This document shows positions 61,150 to 64,000 of a stretch of 64,000 nt of DNA, piece by piece. The first letter of the stretch is position 1, and every line of letters begins with the position of its first letter. The position numbers and the translations under genes are program-made. Source of the stretch: Vanilla planifolia (Eukaryota > Streptophyta > Magnoliopsida > Asparagales > Orchidaceae); the NCBI GenBank assembly GCA_023846275.1, contig JAIUJO010000090.1, positions 1,341,255 to 1,405,254 of the forward strand, given 5' to 3'. The notes below the pieces were generated by a model. That model saw only the letters and a program-made list of their open reading frames with translations. It had not been told where the DNA came from and made no database searches.

Positions 61150-62455
61150 TTGTGTATTTAAAATATAAAATAAGTGTGTGAATTTCATAAAAGAAGGTGA
61201 ATTATGGCTTAAAATAATTTTTCCCAATATATCAATTATATTTCTTATTAAAATATCATTATAAAATAATAAAATATTTATTAAAAACATCAATTTAATT
61301 ATGTAATAATTTATAATTTTATAATTAAAAAATTGAAATGCTACAGTAAAATTTTTAGTAGTTTCAGTTCAAAATAAAATCTATGTTGACCCAAAACATC
61401 GTTTAAATAAAACTCCACTTATAAAAGAATTATAGTTTGAGGGTTTTTTTTATGATTCCCTTTCACATACTAGCTTTTATAGATTCAAAATTACCTTTAT
61501 TTTTTGTGAGGTTAACCCCAACTCAGTTTTCATGAGATAAAACTTAGTCTTTCACCAATTTGAATCCATCCATCCTATATAAAAAACACATCATGAAACA
61601 TTATTTTGATAAAAATGTATAAAACATAATGCATTATAATGAATGTAAAAAGGTATGAAGAGCTTAAAATTATGAAAGGGATTAATAAAAAGAATGCTTT
61701 GTGGTGTTTGGATTTGCAAAAAACATTTATGCTGACTAATTAATGTAAAAAGGCTTGAAAAGATAAAAACTATACAAAGAATTAAAAAAATAATGCTTAA
61801 AAGGATTTTGCCTGGCTAAAAAAATTTAGAATTTCAAGTAATTGTAAGCCACTGGTAATGCGAGAGAAATTTATGCCAGTAGAATATGAACCACCCTTCT
61901 TTGAGATGTCGAATTCTTTGTCGCATTCATTAATAATTTCATTCAAAGTGATTGGGTATTTACAGAAAATAGTTTGTCATAGTTCTTAGAAAATTTGTGA
62001 AAAGCTATTATAAAAGTAGCTCCCAAATAGCTTAAAAATTTCTTAATATATTCTTTCAATAGGTCTACTATAATAGCATATTAATTACAAGTAACTTAGT
62101 CATTAGATATTTAAATTCTTAAATATGATTTCTAGTTGATTAGAATAAGTACAGTTAAAAAATTAATCAACTAACGCTTTATTTTATAGTATACTAATAC
62201 TTTACCAAAGCTGATGCACATGTCTTCAATCCCTAAAGCATGCTAAACACGCCAAGCTACTCTAAAGATGGCTAGTTCGCCATTTTCAAAGTGCAAAGCT
62301 TGTTTTATAAATGTACACCAAAACTTAACAAGCCCATTTGAGTAAAAGGCTAAGATTCAATGCTTGATTCATCAAACATAATTGTTACCAAAAGCATATG
62401 AGTAATATTTCAACATGTTTTTGAAAATGGTTTATTATATTCAAGATAGTACTAA
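61150..62455 (+). repeat. Z repeat, internally deleted
   Basis: Begins 'aataagtgtgtgaatttcat' followed by 'aaaagaaggtgaattatg', then 'tctatgttgacccaaaacat', 'aatttcaagtaattgtaag', 'gagaaatttatgccagtaga', 'gctgatgcacatgtcttcaa' and 'aaagcatatgagtaatattt'. The middle blocks with the TATA-like motif are missing. It lies just upstream of 5S segment 24, the usual Z position. Confidence 0.75.
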
Positions 62456-62480
62456 ATAACTATAATTTTATTTCTATGCA

Positions 62481-62595
62481 TGTGTGAGCACACTAATATT
62501 ATAATTCTAGACCTTATAAGAACTCTGAAATAAAGCATGCTGGGTTGATTGTAGTATTGGGATCGGTGAACTCTTGAAAAGTTCCTATGTTGAAC
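62481..62595 (+). pseudogene. 5S rRNA-like segment 24
   Basis: 'tgtgtgagcacactaatatt', 'tataagaactctgaaataaa', 'gcatgctgggttgattgtag' and 'tattgggatcggtgaactct' give the 5S order, with 'aagttcctatgttga' at the end. The A-box has 'ataaagcatgc' for 'gttaagcgtgc'. Confidence 0.8.
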
Positions 62596-62611
62596 ACATT
62601 TTTAGCCATCA

Positions 62612-62628
62612 AATATATATATATATAT
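62612..62628. repeat. Short (TA)n run
   Basis: Alternating AT run of about 17 bp just downstream of 5S-like segment 24. Confidence 0.85.
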
Positions 62629-62979
62629 TCAAGAAAATTTCTTATGTTTTATATTTTAATATAAAAAATTATGACATATATATATACTTTATTATTTATG
62701 ATTATTACATAATTATTTTTTATTTGCTAGAAAGATAACAACATGAAGAAAATCTTATGTATTAATTTCTACATTATGATAAGTAATATTTTATGTAACA
62801 ACTTTTAATTTTATATAAATAAAATAATTAAATTAAAATTGATTATGAAATATATAATAGCATAAATTTTTTTTTAAAAGGGCACATGCATAATAGAATA
62901 ATTTTTTTTAAAATATTACATATGATTAACTTATTAAGCATTACAAATATTATAAGTTCAATTTTTATGATTAAACTTC

Positions 62980-63330
62980 GGTTTAATTATTTCTCTTAAT
63001 TTTTTTCACTTTATCATAATGATCCTCACTTTCTCTCACTTCTTCCTTAATTTTATTATCATTCTCTTATTTGTCTCTACATTCTTAATCTTCTTATATC
63101 CTTGTTGGCTTCACTCTCTTATCTATCTTTCTCTAATCATTTCTCACTCTCTTTTACCTTTTTATTTATTCTCACTATCTCAACAATGTTCCCTCTTTCT
63201 TTTATAGTTCATTAAATCATCTCCCATCTATCTCTATTTCTATTTTCCTCTCTATTTTGCACTTATCAATCTATGACCTTATGTCCATCTTATAGAATAT
63301 TTATTTCTATTTTTATTATGTTTTTTTAGC
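62980..63330 (+). repeat. Pyrimidine tract 18
   Basis: C/T-rich tract of about 350 bp ('tcactttctctcacttcttc', 'ctctatttctattttcctct') in the last unit, which runs out of the window. Confidence 0.8.
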
Positions 63331-64000
63331 CATTAATTATCAATATTTCATAAACCATATAAATGGTATATTTTAATATACAATACCTATTAAAAATATA
63401 TACTTTACAATTTTTATTTATTATGTAATTTATGTTTCTATTTATAAGAATGATATTGTAATGGATCAAAATCTAATGTATTAATGTTTAAATTATAAAA
63501 AATGTTTATGTAATTCTTTGTTAAATTTATTAAAAATATAAGTGTGGCATATCAAGTGATATAATAAAAAATAAATTTAATATATTGTATTTTTTGGAAA
63601 AATAACTTAAATAACCTATAAAAAATTAGAAGAAGCTTATATTTGTAATAATGTTATTATATTATGAATAAAATTTTCTAAAAATATTAATATCATATTA
63701 TAAAATGTTAGAAATAAAAAATTATATTATTAATTTCTATATTATCAATATTAATAATCCTTATTGCATCATATAAAGACAATATGTTAGAATAATTATT
63801 TTTTTAAAATCTAATTTTCTTTTTTTAATTAATGTATGAATAAAATAATATTAAATTAATGTTCAAAATATTTTTAATATTATAAAAAATTGATAAATCA
63901 CAAAAATATTTGTCATATTTTATTATTATTAAATAATATATATCATTAACTTATTATAACTAATCAGTATTACATGTTTAATTTTAAAGATTTAACTTCT

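Larger units (their letters stand above)
37040..64000 (+). repeat. 5S-bearing satellite, right arm (plus strand)
   Basis: Tandem array continuing past the window. Order in each unit: pyrimidine tract (about 300 bp), AT-rich spacer with 'tttaatatataatatttatg' and 'ttatgtaactt', a conserved 'agaaatggttcattatcttg' lead-in, the 5S-like segment, a T-run, 'tttctaatgaatgacaattt', 'aataacatgttaatgtta', and a long spacer with 'aattaccattttagtaatta', 'tcatatgatataataaaata' and 'agataatatattagaataat'. 5S starts run at 37,725, 38,887, 40,142, 41,478, 42,783, 44,171, 45,225, 46,412, 47,688, 48,991, 50,379, 51,201, 54,762, 56,166, 59,799 and 62,481. Spacing is mostly 1.05-1.4 kb, and about 3.6 kb where Z is present. 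Apart from the listed parts the spacers hold no gene or RNA that I can see. Confidence 0.85.

Noticed and set aside
22191-62595. Functional 5S rRNA genes
   Set aside because: Every copy has many substitutions and small indels, and none keeps all internal promoter elements together with an intact 5' and 3' end.
1-64000. CRISPR array or bacterial/organellar DNA
   Set aside because: Repeats are hundreds to thousands of bases long and diverged. There are no short identical repeats with spacers, no bacterial gene organisation, and no plastid or mitochondrial genes.

Overview
The window reads as very AT-rich, heavily decayed, non-coding nuclear DNA of a land plant. The plant call rests on three things: degenerate 5S rRNA segments matching the land-plant 5S pattern, fossil Ty1-copia gag genes of the plant type, and massive old tandem and nested repeats. 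I see no intact protein-coding gene, no tRNA, no CRISPR array and no bacterial or organellar gene. The longest open frames are accidental translations of pyrimidine-rich repeat tracts.

Layout. (1) About 1-10,215 and 19,235-21,285 hold one diverged satellite, here called S1, with a unit of roughly 350-420 bp. It reads in one direction from 1 to about 6,400, switches strand at a short GT-rich stretch near 6,430-6,500, and runs in the opposite direction afterwards. (2) About 10,215-19,235 is a 9-kb block of nested retrotransposon debris that interrupts S1. It has three fossil copia gag genes (plus at 11.8-12.4 kb, minus at 13.2-13.9 kb, plus at 18.4-18.8 kb), three copies of a long LTR-like repeat A (two direct, one inverted), and a smaller direct repeat pair B around the minus-strand gag. 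S1 resumes after the block in nearly the same phase. (3) About 21,285-36,960 is a second satellite on the minus strand. (4) About 37,040-64,000 is the same satellite on the plus strand, so the two arms meet head to head near 37.0 kb.

The second satellite is the most unusual content. Its basic unit is about 1.3 kb and carries, in order, a pyrimidine-rich tract of about 300 bp, an AT-rich spacer, a degenerate 5S rRNA-like segment of about 115 bp, and another AT-rich spacer. I count 24 such 5S-like segments, 8 on the minus strand and 16 on the plus strand. Some units are about 3.4-3.6 kb because they carry an extra dispersed repeat (here Z, up to about 2 kb) at the same place just upstream of the 5S segment. 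Z has TG...CA-type ends and a TATA-like motif and may be an old LTR. Other units are shortened by internal deletions.

The parts do not form a gene system. The picture is of a 5S rDNA-derived satellite, or tandemised 5S-bearing retroelement, that amplified, took in Z, was inverted, and then decayed mainly by loss of CpG. The species cannot be named from the sequence alone.
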